From Pomacea canaliculata (lineage: Eukaryota > Mollusca > Gastropoda > Architaenioglossa > Ampullariidae), in the NCBI RefSeq assembly GCF_003073045.1, contig NC_037592.1, forward strand, positions 6,127,924-6,191,923: 64,000 nucleotides of DNA. Direction: 5' to 3'. Below, in pieces: positions 1 to 14,000 of this stretch; position 1 is the first letter of the stretch, and each line of letters starts with the position of its first letter. A program made the translations under genes and the position numbers. The notes below the pieces were generated by a model, which was not told where the DNA came from, ran no database searches, and worked only from the letters and a program-made list of their open reading frames with translations.

Positions 1-424
1 CGGGTCATTGTCACAAGTGTGAGTGGTTAGGTGGTGACAAAGTCGGGCTGTCACATCATCGTGAGGTTGTGACAATGTGGGGCTGCTACGTCATCGTGTC
101 TGTTGGCCTTGTGTGACGATACTTTGTCCCGTGTATCAAAGTGCTACACCAGGTGGGTCGACAAGAGTTTAAACTACGGTGGAATGTACCCTAGCTATGC
201 TGTATCTATCAAAACCAGTGCCATTGACAAAGAGTCGAGATAACTGTAACAAACTGATAGAGGGTTTGGTGGGGATTAAAACCCACACGCGATAGCAGTG
301 AACCGAAAGTTGGTTTAAAGCTGAGTTTTCTTAGAGCGGCTTACTTTCTCTTTACTTTGTTTAGCCGTTGCTATGTACAGACATAATGCTAAAGACGTGT
401 ATACCCAGATTGCTGTCGTTCCTG

Positions 425-477
425 TGTAGTCTACCCAGTGCTGCAGTCAGAATGGGTGGAAGCTCTCACCTTCTCAG
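425..477 (+). promoter_or_regulatory. Probable non-coding exon 1 of copy A
   Basis: The sequence CTGCAGTCA, then CTCACCTTCTCAG followed by GTAAAGTTACTTCT, lines up with exon-like units at 24669, 26106 and 56540 that precede other copies of the same gene. The shared part stops being exon-like at CAG|GTAAAG, a good splice donor at 477/478. The start is uncertain, and the exon is inferred from this conservation rather than from a transcript. The sequence at 1-424 should hold the promoter, but I see no clear TATA box. Confidence 0.5.
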
Positions 478-1326
478 GTAAAGTTACTTCTGCAAATCAT
501 CGTTCAAATTTCTTGCTAACTTTTAATCTTAACATATATGCTATATTCCAGTTATGACTGTTAAACAGACGAATTTTTAAACCTGTCAACTTATTTGTCA
601 AACTGCATGCACAGCATACTCCAAATAAAAAAAAACATTCCACTGACAAAAATGTTTACAAACACACAGCATAAGGTTATTTTGCCCTCTAATATATCTG
701 TCGTTAGATGGAAACAATTCATGTCTTTAATAATCATAGGGTCTAGATGTACCTAGCTGAAGTGTACATCTGAAAAGAAAGTAGCTTTTATGTTTTGCAC
801 CGAACACGGTTGGCTTTCATTTTGAATTTCTTTAACTTTCCCTTTCTGTTTTATTGCTGTGGATCACATATTAAGCGAAGAAGGAATATCTATGAGTACT
901 GACGATATGGCTTTGAAAACAACTTTCCTGCCATTGAAAAAATACAAGAGCTTTATTAACAGGGGACAGAATCTGTGTGGTAAGGTCTTGAGGTATTTGA
1001 AGATCAAAGCTTACAAGTTTGGGACGTACTAAGAAATTAAAGAAATATTAAAGAAATATTGTTACCAATAAGGTAATTTGTAATAATAGTCGTAGAAATT
1101 ATGTTGTTGGAGTAAGTTAGTCTAAACTAAGAGCCTTCATAAGTTCCTAATTAACTTCCAAAGACAGAGATTTAACAGATAAAAAGCAAATTACTAAATC
1201 GACATTTGAAAGACATGCATGCAACACAGCATTACTTTATAAATTTATTGAAAAGGAAAAACTCAAATACATCAAAATATTTGAAAAGTTTACCAGCCTC
1301 TAGACTGTTTTGATTCATTCACACAG
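478..1326 (+). other. 5' UTR intron of copy A
   Basis: The interval runs from the conserved donor at 478 to a pyrimidine-containing acceptor ending TTCACACAG at 1326, shortly before the start codon at 1358. The interior is AT-rich and non-coding. Copies C, D and F have an acceptor in the same place, 30-60 bases before their start codons. Confidence 0.45.
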
Positions 1327-1357
1327 GTAGCATCAAAGACCTCTGTGAGTAGCAGTC

Positions 1358-4300
1358 ATGGAGTCAGGTCCCCAGACTCAGGAGTCTTCAGTTGTCGCCA
1401 CAAGCCAGGACATGTCTCATACAAACAAAACTCTGCCACATATCAAAACAGCAACAGAACTAAACACAGCGGCTGAGTCTAGTAACTGGACTCTGGTCAA
1501 TGACCTGCTGAGTGCTGATGGCGTCTGTAGGTGTGATGTAGAGCAGTGCTGTCTCCTCCATAAACTGGCAGCAGCACCGGAAGTCAGCCTCTCATTGGCA
1601 CGAGACATACTGACAAAGATTCTGAAACACAAAGTGGACATCAACATGCTGGATACAAACGGTGACACAGCTGTCGTGGTGGCTGCCAGATGTGACAACA
1701 CAAAGATGGTGATGGAGCTTCTATCCCGACAGGCAGCTCTACCACCTGATGTAACACACGTGTGTTCTTTCTTGCAGACTCTGACTAACAACTGGAAACC
1801 ACAAGAGACGCCTTATATGCACGCGCTTGTTGTCAAACTGTTGTGGGACAGACTACAAGACACAGCACTACACAGCTGTCACAAACAGCTTCACCACACA
1901 CTGGTCCGGCTGGCAGTCACGTTTCACACGTCACTTGTACGTGAAATGTTTGTAGCAGAACAACAAGTGAACTCTGTAGACAGTGAGGGGATGGCGGTGT
2001 TACACAGAGTGGCCATGTTTGATAGCGAGGACCATGTCCGTGTTGTGCTCTTTCTGATCATCAAAGGAGCAAACCTCAACCTACAGAACACGACAGGTGA
2101 CACACCTCTACATGTTGCTGTAAAACACAAGAACTGGAACATGATGGAGGTCTTATTACACCGACGTGGCAAAAGTGATGTGATGGATTGTGAACAGCGC
2201 TCAGTTCTGCACATTGCGGCTTCTTTCTCAGATCCTGTACAATTCCCGAACATCGATAAGATACTTCCATTGTTAATCCGTAACAACAACGACATCAACA
2301 AAGAGGACGGGGAAGGAAACACACCCTTACATCTGGCAGCACTCGCTGGTAACATCAGGTTTATGAAGACATTGTTAGATCATGGTGCACGTGCAGATGG
2401 TGTTAACAAAGAACAGAAGACAGTCCTACACATGATGGCGACTGCCAAAAATAATACCTCGTCAAATGTTGACTCTCTAAGGAAAGTGTTATCGTTGATT
2501 GTAAAAAGAGGTGCACCTTATCAGAAAACCGATTGTGCGGGTCACTCTGCTTTGCATCTTGGTGCCAAAAATGGTAACTGGACTTTGGTAGAATTTTTAT
2601 TACAGTATGTTGACGACGGCTTCTCAGCCTGACAGTGAAGGCTTTAACATTCTGCACAGGTTTGCGATGAGATCATATTCGGCTGACAATGAAATGTTTT
2701 TCAGACTAACTCATAAAGTTGGTGATTTAAATTCAAAATGTCACCTCGGTGACTCCGCCATACATCTGGCAGCTAAATGTCAGAACTGGGACATTGTGAA
2801 GCTACTGGTAGAAGAAGGTGCGTTAATCGACGAACTCGATAATGAAGGATTTCATGTTCTTCATAAGATGGCTATGGGAGAAAGCGTGGACAAAGATTTA
2901 TTGTCTCTTTTCGTGACAAACAGCTTTAACTTCAACATTCCATGTTTAGCTGGAGACACTGTGGTGCATATGGCTTCAAGACATAATAACTGGTCAATGG
3001 TCGAATGTCTAATAGAACACGTGGGAAACATAGACGAGGTAGATTCTGATGGTTTGGCTGTTATTCAAAGACTCGTTTTGAGCACAAAAGGAAAATTGCC
3101 ATCGCATTTTTCATTATTTAGTCGTCTCATTGAGCTCGGCGCTGACTGCACCTGTCGCGATCTAAACGGAGACACTGTGCTACACCTGGCTGCTAGAAAT
3201 GACCACTGGGATATTGTCCAATACCTTGTGGACCTTGGAGAAGGAACACCCGCTCCAGACAGCGAGGGATTTGTAATTCTTCATAGAGCATCAGTAAGAG
3301 GCATACCAGATTCAAGTGCTCGAGAACTGTTTCTTTCCCTCCTAAAATGTAAACCTGACTTAGACAAGCGAACAAAACAAGGGGACACAGCCATACACCT
3401 GGCCGCCAAACATGATCAATGGGAAGTTGTCATGATCTTGATAGAGCACTCGGCAAATATTTTTGACTGTGATAGTGAGGACACCAGTGTTCTTCAAAGA
3501 ATATTAAGAAATCTGTGTTCTCTTCAAAGTGTTGTTATTGTCCAGCTACAAGTGAAAGAAACTGCAATAGAACAGGACACGAATTTCCATAAAGAACTTG
3601 CATTTGAAGCAGCGAGATGTGGTAACTGGGACGTCGTCAAATTCTTGGTGGACCAAAGGGTCAATACACACCATGTCGACCCCGAAGGACTTTAGCTTTT
3701 TGCATAATATAGCCAAAGGAAAAACAACTCAGTGTCAACACGAAAATTTAAATGAACTTTTAAAAGTACTTCTGGACAAGGGCATGGATTTGGAAGGTAA
3801 ATGCCCAAAGGGAAATACCCCACTACATTTGGCTGCCAAATGTGATAACTGGGAGGTAGTCCGTCATCTATTGCTCCAAGGGGCGAGCATCCACAGCCCT
3901 GATAGTGAGGGTGTCTTTGTGATTCAGCGACTGGCCATGTACAGCGACTATCATGAGAGACATCGGGACATTCTTAAACATCTCATCAAGATTGGAGCAG
4001 ATTTGAAAGTGCGCTGCACCAATGGTGACTCGCTTCTTCACCTTGGTGCCAAAGCCAACAACTGGTTGTTTGTTTTCCATATCATTCTAGAGAAAATTAG
4101 TCTCGACCTAGACGAACTTGACAGCGATGGTTTCAACATTCTGCACAGGTTAGCACAAGATGACAAAGGATCAGAATGGGTAGAAGAGTTTTTCATGTTC
4201 GGGGTTAATTTGGACACCCCATGTAGCAATGGAGACACATGCTTACTGTTAGCTGCAAAGCGAGAAAACTGGACCTTCGTGTTTTTCGTTCTGAGACAAA

Positions 4301-7300
4301 TAGAGAAATACTTGTGTTTGCGGTTTCAAAACGTTTCTTCAAAAGCGTTGCATAAGAAATCACCTGCTGGTTCTCATTCTGCTCGTGTTACAGCGAAAAC
4401 AAATGTAGACACAAGAGACAGGTGTGGATATACCGTCTGGCATTACGCAGTCATGAAGAAATTTGTATTTATCATCTTTAAACTATTAGACTGTGGCGCC
4501 AATATAAGCAACATTGACGACGAGGGGCTCAATCTCCTCCAAAAATTAGTATCAGACAACTTTAATGTCATAGATAATATCCTGAAAAGTTTAAGACAAA
4601 ATGGGTTACATTTCACTCAAAAAGATAAGCTTGGTAACACCCTCTTACAAGTGGCAGCAAAAAAAAATCTTCTTTGGTCTCCCATTTTCTTAATCATAAA
4701 ATGTCTGTTCTAAAGACAGCGATGGACTTCCTCTACTGCACAGGGTTGTTAATATTATTCCCGATAGTAACAATCCTGACAATGAGTAGTTGTGGAACGC
4801 TTGTTGAAATCTGGGGCAGACCCCAAAGAAATGTCTTGGGACGGTAATACGCCTCTTGATTTAGCAGCTAAAAAAAATAGGTGGATAGCTGTACATCTGT
4901 TGCTAAAATATGGAGCCCGGACGTGCATGTGTGACTCGGAGGGGCTGTCTGTTTTGCACAGATTTGCATGTCTTCATCCGAACAGTGTACATTTAATTCA
5001 AACACCTTTTGGACCGAGATTTTACTCTTTTAATGCATTACAAATATTAAAGAACTTATACAGCGTGGTGCAAGTATGAAACAAAAGGATCTCCAGGGAA
5101 ACACACCCCTCCATCTTGCTGTACAGCATCAGAGCTGGGACATGGCCAAGACTTCGTTCAGTGTGGAGCGCAGGTCAACGAACTCGACCCAGGAGGTTAC
5201 ACTGTCCTCCACAGACTAGCCAAGACAGAAAACCCTAGTCAGTCCTTTTTATCCCTGTTGATTGAAAAGGGAGTTAGATGTGATATTATGTCAGCCCAAG
5301 GTGAAACCATTTGTGAAATAATTGCTGAAAATGAGAACTGGGAAATGATGAAGATTTTGCTTACTCATGGTATGCTCGCAATCAGCGAACACAATGGTAA
5401 ATTTTTGTTGCACCGTTTGGCATCTAGCTACCATAGGAATGAGCAAACGACTGTGTTTTAACTCCTGATTGAAAGGATTGTCTGTTGATGCTGAAGATCG
5501 TGATGGCAACACATCTGATTCACCTCGCAGTACGAGAAGGTAACTGGAGCTTTGTGCAACACTTGCTGCAAAAAGGTGCAAACCGCAGACAATTGAGATG
5601 ACAGAGGCATCTCCCTCTTGCACAGATTCGTTTCTGACATGTAGAAAGAAAGGCACATGAGTTTCTTTCTACTTATACCCTTCATGTGATTCTCTCGTCT
5701 GGTGTCGATGTAAATGCTACAGATCCTCAGGGTAACACAGCACTGACACATTGCAGCAAAACGCAGGTTAAAATATTCATTGTCAGCGCTCCTCATAGAA
5801 AAGTTGACAACCTAACTCCACAGACAGCGATGGGTTCACTGTGCTGCTGAGATTATCACAAACGCCCTCGTCAGAATGTCTGTCTCTGTGCCAGGTCTCG
5901 TGGACAAAGGTGTGGACATCAACACCATCTCTACACACGGGGAATCAGCTCTTGAACTTGCAGTCAAAAGCAGCAACTGGCCTGTGGTAGACTTTCTGTT
6001 GAGCAAAGGCGCACAGGTGAACAGTTGGAGAATCTGGAACAGCTACATGTGATACCAGTCTCATAAAATGTTCATTCATTGTCTGAGGACGATCAGCTGA
6101 AATTGATGAAGATGTTAAAAGACAGAGGAATGTCTACACAATCTCAAGATTCATGTGGTAGGACACCAGCAGAACTAGCTTTTGTATATAAACGGTGGAC
6201 GCTGTTCAAATATCTTCTAGAAACGGGAGTTCAGTTAAATCCCTTCTCTAGAAAAGGAAACTCGTTTTTTCACGAGCTTGCTAGAAACTCCTCCGTTCCA
6301 CAGGACTTCACAGATATGACACGTCACTCTCACTGACATAGTTATGGACATTAATCTACAAAACAGACTTGGAGATACACCTGTCCATGTGGCAGCTGAC
6401 AAAGGCAAATGGTACATCGTAAAAACATTTGTGGAGCATGGCGCAGATACCAACATGCCTGATAGAAAAGGATTCTGTCTGCTTCATAAACTTGCCAAGA
6501 AAAGAAGGAAAGCTTACTATTTAGGGGACTCGACATCTCCCTGTGTATCCCGCTTAGAAGTGTTCAACACCCTGGTGGAGCACAAGGCAGATGTCAACAT
6601 AAGATGTCCAGAGAACAAAACCGCATTACAAATAGCAGCTTGCAAAGACGACTGGAAAACTGTGGGAGTACTTGTTAAAGTAGGCGCTGTTTGTGAACTC
6701 ACACAGGCTGAGAAACAGTCAGCACTCGAAACTCTGCATTGTTTATCATGGAAAGATCTCGAAGACCACACTTTACAACGTTTAGTAGAATGCATCACAA
6801 ACGAGGCTTCTTACACGAAGACATCTTTAGAGAAAAATAAACATGATGACCGAAGCACTGCTTTGCGAAGGTGTGTTGAAAACTCTAAATGGAGGATGGC
6901 AAAGGCTTTGGTGGAGTGTGGAGCTGAAGTGACAGACAAGAAGGACGACGAACCCCTCCTACAGATCATGGTTTCCACATATTCACCGAATGATCATGCA
7001 CCATGGACTTCTTTACTTGACCTTTTACTTGCAAAGGGACTTGACATAAACGCCGGACTGCAGGACGGATGTTCGGTGCTTTTCCATCGTGAGACCATCG
7101 CCAGCCTAATGAGTGAAGATAAAGATGCTCCTTGTTTGTGTGAAATATTGCTGGAGAGAGGAGCTGATCTTCTGGTTGTCAACTCTGATGGATACACGCT
7201 ACTGAGGGTAGTTTTAGACTTTAGTCAGCGGCATACTCTGAATGCTTTGAAGAAGCTTCTTCCCACCGGGGTGACGACTCATCAGACGAGACTTACAAAA

Positions 7301-7834
7301 GCCGCACTGCCATCCAGAAGAACTCTCTCTAAGAAAATTGCATCGCCAATAGAAATATTGATACAGGGACACAATCTCTGCGCCGCCAGGTTGTTGATTG
7401 AGTCAGGTTCAAGTTCAAATGCAGAGATATTTCGCCTGAACACAGAATACCAAGTGGAGCTGGCAGGACAGGCAGACACTGATGACAATGTTAAAGAGCT
7501 GCTTGAGGTGTTGAACATGGCCGCAGTCAACCTCGCTCACTGAAAATCTTTGTGTCGTTTGCCGTCAGCCATTTGTTGTTACTGTGGCCTGGCAGTCAGA
7601 CCGCATTTCAGGAGCCTGCCTATTCCTCCTAAATTACAAGAGTTTATCTTGTTTTCTGATTTACTTTCGAAAGAGGTTCTGACACAGGAGCTTATCGATC
7701 TTCAGTCTAGCTCGTTAGCAGATGATGAGAATGAAAGCAATTACTATGACAGCGATGATGATGTCTACTCTGTTTTGCAATTGATTTTGAATGACTTCCA
7801 GAACTGTGATTCGGACACAGATTCCGATTACTGA
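1358..7834 (+). pseudogene. Copy A: giant ankyrin-repeat/SOCS-box gene, frame-interrupted
   Basis: This is a near full-length relative of the intact copy D. It starts with ATG after a spliced leader (MESGPQTQES), then carries the same N-terminal block, the long alternation of GDTxLHLAA...NW and DSEGxxVLHR ankyrin units, a SOCS box near 7533-7690 (SLCRL, then LPIPP) and an acidic tail ending DSDTDSDY. The reading frame is broken about eight times, for example near 2630, 3690, 4710, 5080-5260, 5460, 6000-6080, 6340 and 7540. Several are single-base changes, such as an extra base near 2620 and in the CTTTAG near 3694. Near 4680 a longer stretch is missing relative to D. If expressed it would be a Cullin-5 substrate receptor. 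The long, well-conserved stretches between breaks mean that some breaks could be sequencing errors, so pseudogene status is likely but not proven. Confidence 0.75.
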
Positions 7835-10800
7835 CAACACAAGCTCAAGCCAAACATCATACAAGAATTCCTCATGAACATCGTTAGCAGACCTGTCTTC
7901 CTGCAGCTCTGGTGAAGATAAACATGCGACATGGTCAGGTACTAACTTTGATCAGGGCAAGACAACTTCGTTTACCTGAGCAGCATGCGGGTTTGTCCCT
8001 TGCAACAATAATGAAACGTTTTCAGAAAAACTAATGTATATGTTTTGATTCTTTGTGATTTTCTATGTGGTACCATTAATCTTCGAATAGCATTTAACCG
8101 CAAGGATCCAGAGCAATTCACTCCAACACTGGTAAATTAACTGTTGTAGGTATTTTCAAATTCTCTTTCACCTAGTGACATGAGTGGTTTACCGTATAAA
8201 AAAACGCACATACCGAATAATAACAATAAATAACTGTGTGTGTGTGTCGTGTGTGTTGATGTTATTAGTTGTAACCTGGCATCATTGAATTTCTATTTTT
8301 CTCTAATATTCCTTGTAAAATTAATTTTGTTAACAAGTTAATTGCCACATGGCAAGTGATTTTTGTCTAAACTTACATTTTATTGATGATTTATTTTTCT
8401 TTGTCCCATAAACTATAATTGTAATGTTTATACATAAGTGAAAGCTAAATACAAATAACATGCGTTTGTTCTCTTATAATTTAGGGAATTAATACATTGT
8501 GTAACCGTTGTATTCCTATACTGTCCATTTGACAAACATGTCTAAACTGCGGATCCGCTGAAATTATTTAGTTACTTTTGCGCAACTAATAAAAAAATAA
8601 AATTATTTTAACAATGCAGAAAGCAAGTCTTTACTTCTTAAAAAATAAAATGCATTTTGATGAAAGGTTGTGGCTAAAGAATTTATATTTGTTTAGTGAC
8701 GAAAGTTTTTATTCATCTTCTTCGTTCCCTTGTTTAATTTTAGTTTAACTTAATGTGTACTATCGCCAATTTTTTACTTTTTTGATTCTTTATTGTATTT
8801 TTTTCTGATACTTTTTAAAAGTTATGGTTACTTTTCGTGTGATTTTGACAATGTTGTTTTGTGCTTTTAAAGATTTTCTTTTTTAAATATTACATTAGGT
8901 AAGAATTATATTTATGTAACGTTTCTTCTGGTATATTTATATAGTATTCCTTTGATTCCTTCCATCTTCTAAAGATGATTTTCCTTCTGATCTGATGATC
9001 TGCTGAGGTCTGTAGTAGAAGATGTACTAATATTCGGTGTAAATGCTTCTACTGAAGGACCTGGCTTCAATATATTCTTGGCTCTGTCATTTTCAGGAGT
9101 ATTTCTCCATTTAGAACAGTGACATGATATATATATATGAGAGAGTTTTATATACGCGTATTTTCTATTTACTTTTGATTTTATTTGGTTTTATTAATTC
9201 TTATGAATCAAAATTGCCGAATGGTGAGTTATTATACCCATAAACATTTGCATTCTTTCGCTTTCTGAATTCTTAAGTTAGCCTTGTTGGCTTTTTCCCT
9301 TTCTTTCATTTTATTCATGTTTTTCTTTTCAATGCTTTAAGTTTTCATTTTCATAAGTCTGTCTTTACTATGAGTTTAACAAAATATGTTGAAATTTCCT
9401 GTTTAAGTATGGGCAGATGTGTTGCAGTTTATGTTCGCATAAAACTACAAAACAGACGTGAGGACGTATATTAACTGTCTCCCTCTTTTTCTGCTTAAAT
9501 ACAAAGGTAAACATTTATATAATTATAGTAAATATAATATTTATAAAGTACTTTGATTAATATGGCTTTATTAGATTTAATTGTGTTTCGCATTACCTTT
9601 CCATTTTGTGTTTCTTGCAAATTTTTTGTGTATCAGGAAATGCTTGTGTAGATTAAATGGCATCTCGGATCAGAGTATTTTCGTCTGCTTATTGACTTTT
9701 GGATTCGTCTTTTAGTTGGCTTTTTTGTATATTTGTACTTTACGTTATTCTTTTTCCTCTGCTAAGTATTCTGAGTCAATAAAAGTGAACTTCTCTAACA
9801 CAGTGTGCGCTTATTTGTCGAGGGTGTGTGGTGCGGCAAGAGTCGCGGTATCTACCGGTCCTGATCCTAGATTCCACACAGTTCATGTCAGTTATTATTC
9901 GATGCTTGTCATGACGACAGCTGTTAAGGGCCTATAGTCACAGACAGACCCGCGACCTCTGAGATGTCTACACTTTAGTCTTGCAAATTTTGGCAAAACA
10001 AATGTTGAACTCTACGATGTTGTCTGTCAGAATATCAGTTGAGTGATGTGTGATGATGTGGCAGTCCTCGTAAACAGTTTACCGTCGGGTAGAATAAAAT
10101 CCTCTTTTATCTTTGACTTTATCATTCATTTACTTTAAATCAGGTAGTAACAGTCGTCAGTCCTATAAAAGTGATCTTCCCTTATACAAACCAAGGTTTA
10201 GGGGGGTACCAGCATGTATACTGATGTGATACTATACTTCATATGTAGATAAAAATGCTCTGACTAATAAACTGATAATGTCTCGTGATGTAAATCACCT
10301 GACATCACCTACTGTGAAAATAATCTGACCAGCGTTCTACTACTTCTTGCAACAAACCACCGGACAACAGACTGAGCTCCTTGTTTTGTGGTGGATGTGG
10401 CAATGACTTCTGACTGGCAATGTGTGACGGCGACACACAAAGACTCGGAGATGTTGTTGTCTCTACACACCGGACATCATGATGTTTGACAAAAAACATT
10501 GAGGTCTGGGTTTCTACAGGTCAAACAATCAAGCTGTACAAACATAAGGTCAGGAAGGAGACTGCCGGAACATAGGTCATAAACTTGAAGCCATGTCTGG
10601 TGTTCTATATTTATTTTGGATGGAAGAGTCTTTGGTGTGTGAATATGTTCTGTTTATGTTTTATCTATGTGTGTATTTGGGGTGTGTTTGCGATGTGGCA
10701 TCTTCGCTCATGGTCTTGTGTGTGTTGATATGATATATATGACGATTACTGTTATTTTCATAAACTACATGAAAATTAGTCAGTACATTTCATTCTATTT

Positions 10801-10935
10801 TTTATGAAAAAAAATTAATACATCGTTGGACTATACTTAGTGTTGTATTAAAAATAATGCAATAACAAATGTTTCAGCAGTTAATGTGCCATCCATTACT
10901 GATCTCATTTGTCGTTTAAAAGGACACACGAAAGG
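7835..10935. other. Intergenic region between copies A and B
   Basis: AT-rich sequence with no convincing gene. A polyadenylation signal AATAAA at 8225-8230 suits the 3' end of copy A. A short GT run follows at about 8237-8260 and an AT run at about 9128-9140. Short open frames (for example 9716-9937) lack any recognisable domain. Confidence 0.5.
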
Positions 10936-11954
10936 CTCAACTTTTGAAGGAGACAGCCACAAGCTCACAATGTTCAAGCAAACGGATGATGGGTTAGAGC
11001 AGGATGTCAGCAGGTGTCCGCTTGTAAGCAGAACACAGGTGGCCGAATAACAACTCGGAACTTTATCAGACAAAGCGACAGACCTGAGGCAGCTGCTGAG
11101 TTCTGGCAGTGGACCCTTGTAGATGAGTTGCTGAGCGATGATGACATCACAAGGCTGTGATACAGAGGCAGAGTTGTCTGCATCCATTAAAACTGGCAGC
11201 AACACCGGAAGCTCAGTCTCTCACTTGCACGAGCCATACTGACAAAAATACAGAGCTGTGAGGGGAACATTCAACCTGGTGGATCGCAATGAAGATACAC
11301 CCATCGTGGTGGCTTGCCAGATTGTGACACACAAAGATGGTGAATGAGTTCTATCCCGACAGGCAGCTCATACGCAGGATGAAACACTTCCTGTTGTTCC
11401 TCTTTACAGACTTGAACTAACAACTGGAATGAGTGGAGAGACGAATTACATGCAAGAGCTAATTTAAAAAAAACTGTGTGCGACAACTACAAGACACAGC
11501 ACTACACAGCTGTCACAAACAGCTTCACCCACACTAGGTCGGCTGGCAGTCACGTTTCAACACGCACTTGTACGTTGAAATGTTTGTAACAGAACAACAA
11601 CGTGAACTCTCTAGACAGTGAGGGGCAGATGGCGCGTGTTACACAGAGTGCCGTGTATTTTGAGTATGACCATGTCCGTTCTCATTCTTTTTTCCGTTCA
11701 GCCCAAAGGGAGCAGACCATCAACCTACCAGAATGCTTCAGGTGACACCCGCTTTAACACGTGGCAGCAAAAAAACTCATAACGTGCTGAGATGGGAAGT
11801 TTCTGGCTACATCTCGGAGCTTAAAAAAAGTGATGGATTAATAGTTGAAAGCAGCGCTCAGTTCTACAACATTACTTGGCTTCTCTTTTCTGATGGACCT
11901 TTTCGTATTTTTTTTTAAAAATTCCCAAACAAATTTCATTCCCCCATTTTGTTT

Positions 11955-12012
<58 letters not shown>
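10936..12012 (+). pseudogene. Copy B, 5' fragment, noisy sequence up to the assembly gap
   Basis: The DNA can be aligned with the N-terminal part of the family: the block corresponding to LAAAPEVSLSLAR near 11190-11230, and the stretch CTACAAGACACAGCACTACA near 11485. No frame stays open for long, because one-base insertions and deletions occur every few tens of bases. It ends in a tract of 51 A at 11962-12012 directly against the N run. The even scatter of indels and the position at a gap suggest poor consensus quality more than ordinary gene decay. This 5' part is not simply a copy of D: it differs at many substitutions too. Confidence 0.6.
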
Positions 12013-12112
12013 NNNNNNNNNNNNNNNNNNNNNNNNNNNNNNNNNNNNNNNNNNNNNNNNNNNNNNNNNNNNNNNNNNNNNNNNNNNNNNNNNNNNNNNN
12101 NNNNNNNNNNNN
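12013..12112. other. Assembly gap of 100 N
   Basis: Exactly 100 N, a conventional placeholder for a gap of unknown length. Much of the middle of copy B is missing here, so the true distance may be several kilobases. Confidence 0.98.
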
Positions 12113-14000
12113 GACGTGTGTACTGTTTGTATATGTAACACTGGTCCAATCAATGTGCAGGTACAGCATAAACCAAACTCTCAGACAAGATGTAATGGGA
12201 ACCGCTGAGGGACGCCTGCTTCATGAGCAGGTGTCATCTTACGGAATTTGTAAGGCGAGCCACTGTGGCCAGACATAAACATTCTCGAGACAGAGATATG
12301 TAGGCGTAGGGCAGCCTCAGCTGAGCATTAATACAAATACTAAAAACATGTTTGTGGCCGGTATCACATCCTTTCAGCTGCGCTGAGAAATCTATAGTAG
12401 GGCAGCTGGGGAAACACTACAAATCCTAGACCTTATTTTTTTGGTAAGAATGGCAGACATCAACACAGTCGAAATCAAAACAACGAAACTGTTTTACAAG
12501 TAGCAGCTGGGAGAGATGATTGGGAAACTGTAGGAGTGCTCATTAAATTAGGAGCTGATTGGGAACTCACTTCCAGTGAAAAGAAGTCAGCTTTCAGTGC
12601 AGACATAAACATGCTCGACAGATATGGGCGCAGCCTGCTTCATAGAGTTGTGGGTCATCTCGACTCACGAGATAGTAGGCAGCTGAACAAACTTGAATTA
12701 ATTGTAAAACTCCTAACCTTTTTGGTAGAACATGGGGCAGACATCAACAGTCGAAACCAAAAACAACGAACTGTTTTAAAAATAGCAGCTGCGAGAGATG
12801 ACCTGGGAAACTGTAGGATGCTCATTCAATTAGGAGCTGATTGCTGAACTCACTCCAGTGCAAAAGAAGTCGGCTTTTAGAAACTTCATCTCTTTAGGTG
12901 GGAAAATGTCGACGAAGAAAAGGGTTTCGTTTTTGTTAAATTAATATCTCCAAACATCAATGTCTTTCCTGAAAGAATACAAATGTGATAAAAAGAAAAG
13001 TATTTGCATGATGTGTCTAGAAAGCCCCAACTGGCCTATGGCAAAGGCTCTGGTAGAATGTGGAGCTGACGTGTTTCAGCTGTACACACATCAGACTCTG
13101 TTAGACTTATGATGTCTGCCAGTCATTCATACAGTAAATACAACAGGCATGGATTCTGTCTTTTCTTGACTCAGTGAATTCAAAAGGGTTAGACATCAAC
13201 ACTAAACTTAGAAAATGGATCTGGAGTTACTCTTCCATTCAATGAGACTATCAAAAGCATTAGGACTGACAAAAAATTTATGAGTAGTTTTTATTAATTT
13301 TTCTTTGGAGAGGGGCGCTAATCCTCTGCTGTCAACTCTAGAGATGGACATTACTTCGAGAAGTAACAGAGTGGATAGCTACAGTATGATGACTGCTCTG
13401 ATGAAACTTATTTCCGTTGGGGTCAACAACACATCAGCCGAGATTTACTGAGGCATGTTACAGTCACAAAGTGTAACCGCACAGAATGCGTCACCCAACA
13501 GAAAGATGATCCGGACAAGAACATCTTTGCCCTCAAAGCTGTTGATCGAATCAGGTGCAAAGTTCAAACGCAGAGTTATTTCGTCTGAACACAGAATACC
13601 CGAGTAAAGCTGGCAGACAGGCAGACACTGATGACAATATTAGAGAGATTCTTGAGTGTTGAACATGGCCGCCAGTCAACCTCGCTCACTGCAAGTCACT
13701 GTGTCGTCTGATCTGTTTCTCACTGTCTTGGTGTGGGCCTGGAAGGCACGACAGACTAAATCATTTGCCTATTCCTCCTTTAATATAGAATTTCTTTCGT
13801 TTGATGACTTAGTTCACAGCTAAAGGAAAAACTGTCTGGGATGTGGGCCTGATAGCGGGACCGGACACACACTCAATAGCTGGCCATATTTATCCTCTAT
13901 TAAGGGAACTTGTTTAACGACATCTTCCTGAAGCTTTCTTCTGAAAATCTATAAAGATGCACTCGTTGAGTCGTCAATCGAATCCACTAGTGATGTATGA
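12113..14000 (+). pseudogene. Copy B, 3' fragment: ankyrin repeats and SOCS box, noisy and D-like
   Basis: From about 12270 this follows the 3' part of copy D closely (the region at 34270-35690), including the SOCS-box region near 13690-13800 and the end of the coding region. Single-base indels break it every few dozen bases. An ankyrin unit appears twice in a row, at about 12272-12597 and 12599-12850, which suggests two read ends laid side by side next to the gap. It is either a recent duplicate of D's 3' end or a false duplicate of the D locus built from uncorrected reads. Confidence 0.65.

Noticed and set aside
9716-9937. 73-codon open frame in the A-B intergenic region
   Set aside because: No domain, no homologue beside the other copies, and composition like the surrounding non-coding DNA.
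11838-12169. Open frames across the poly-A tract and N run
   Set aside because: They consist of Lys or Phe runs and unknown bases caused by the assembly gap.
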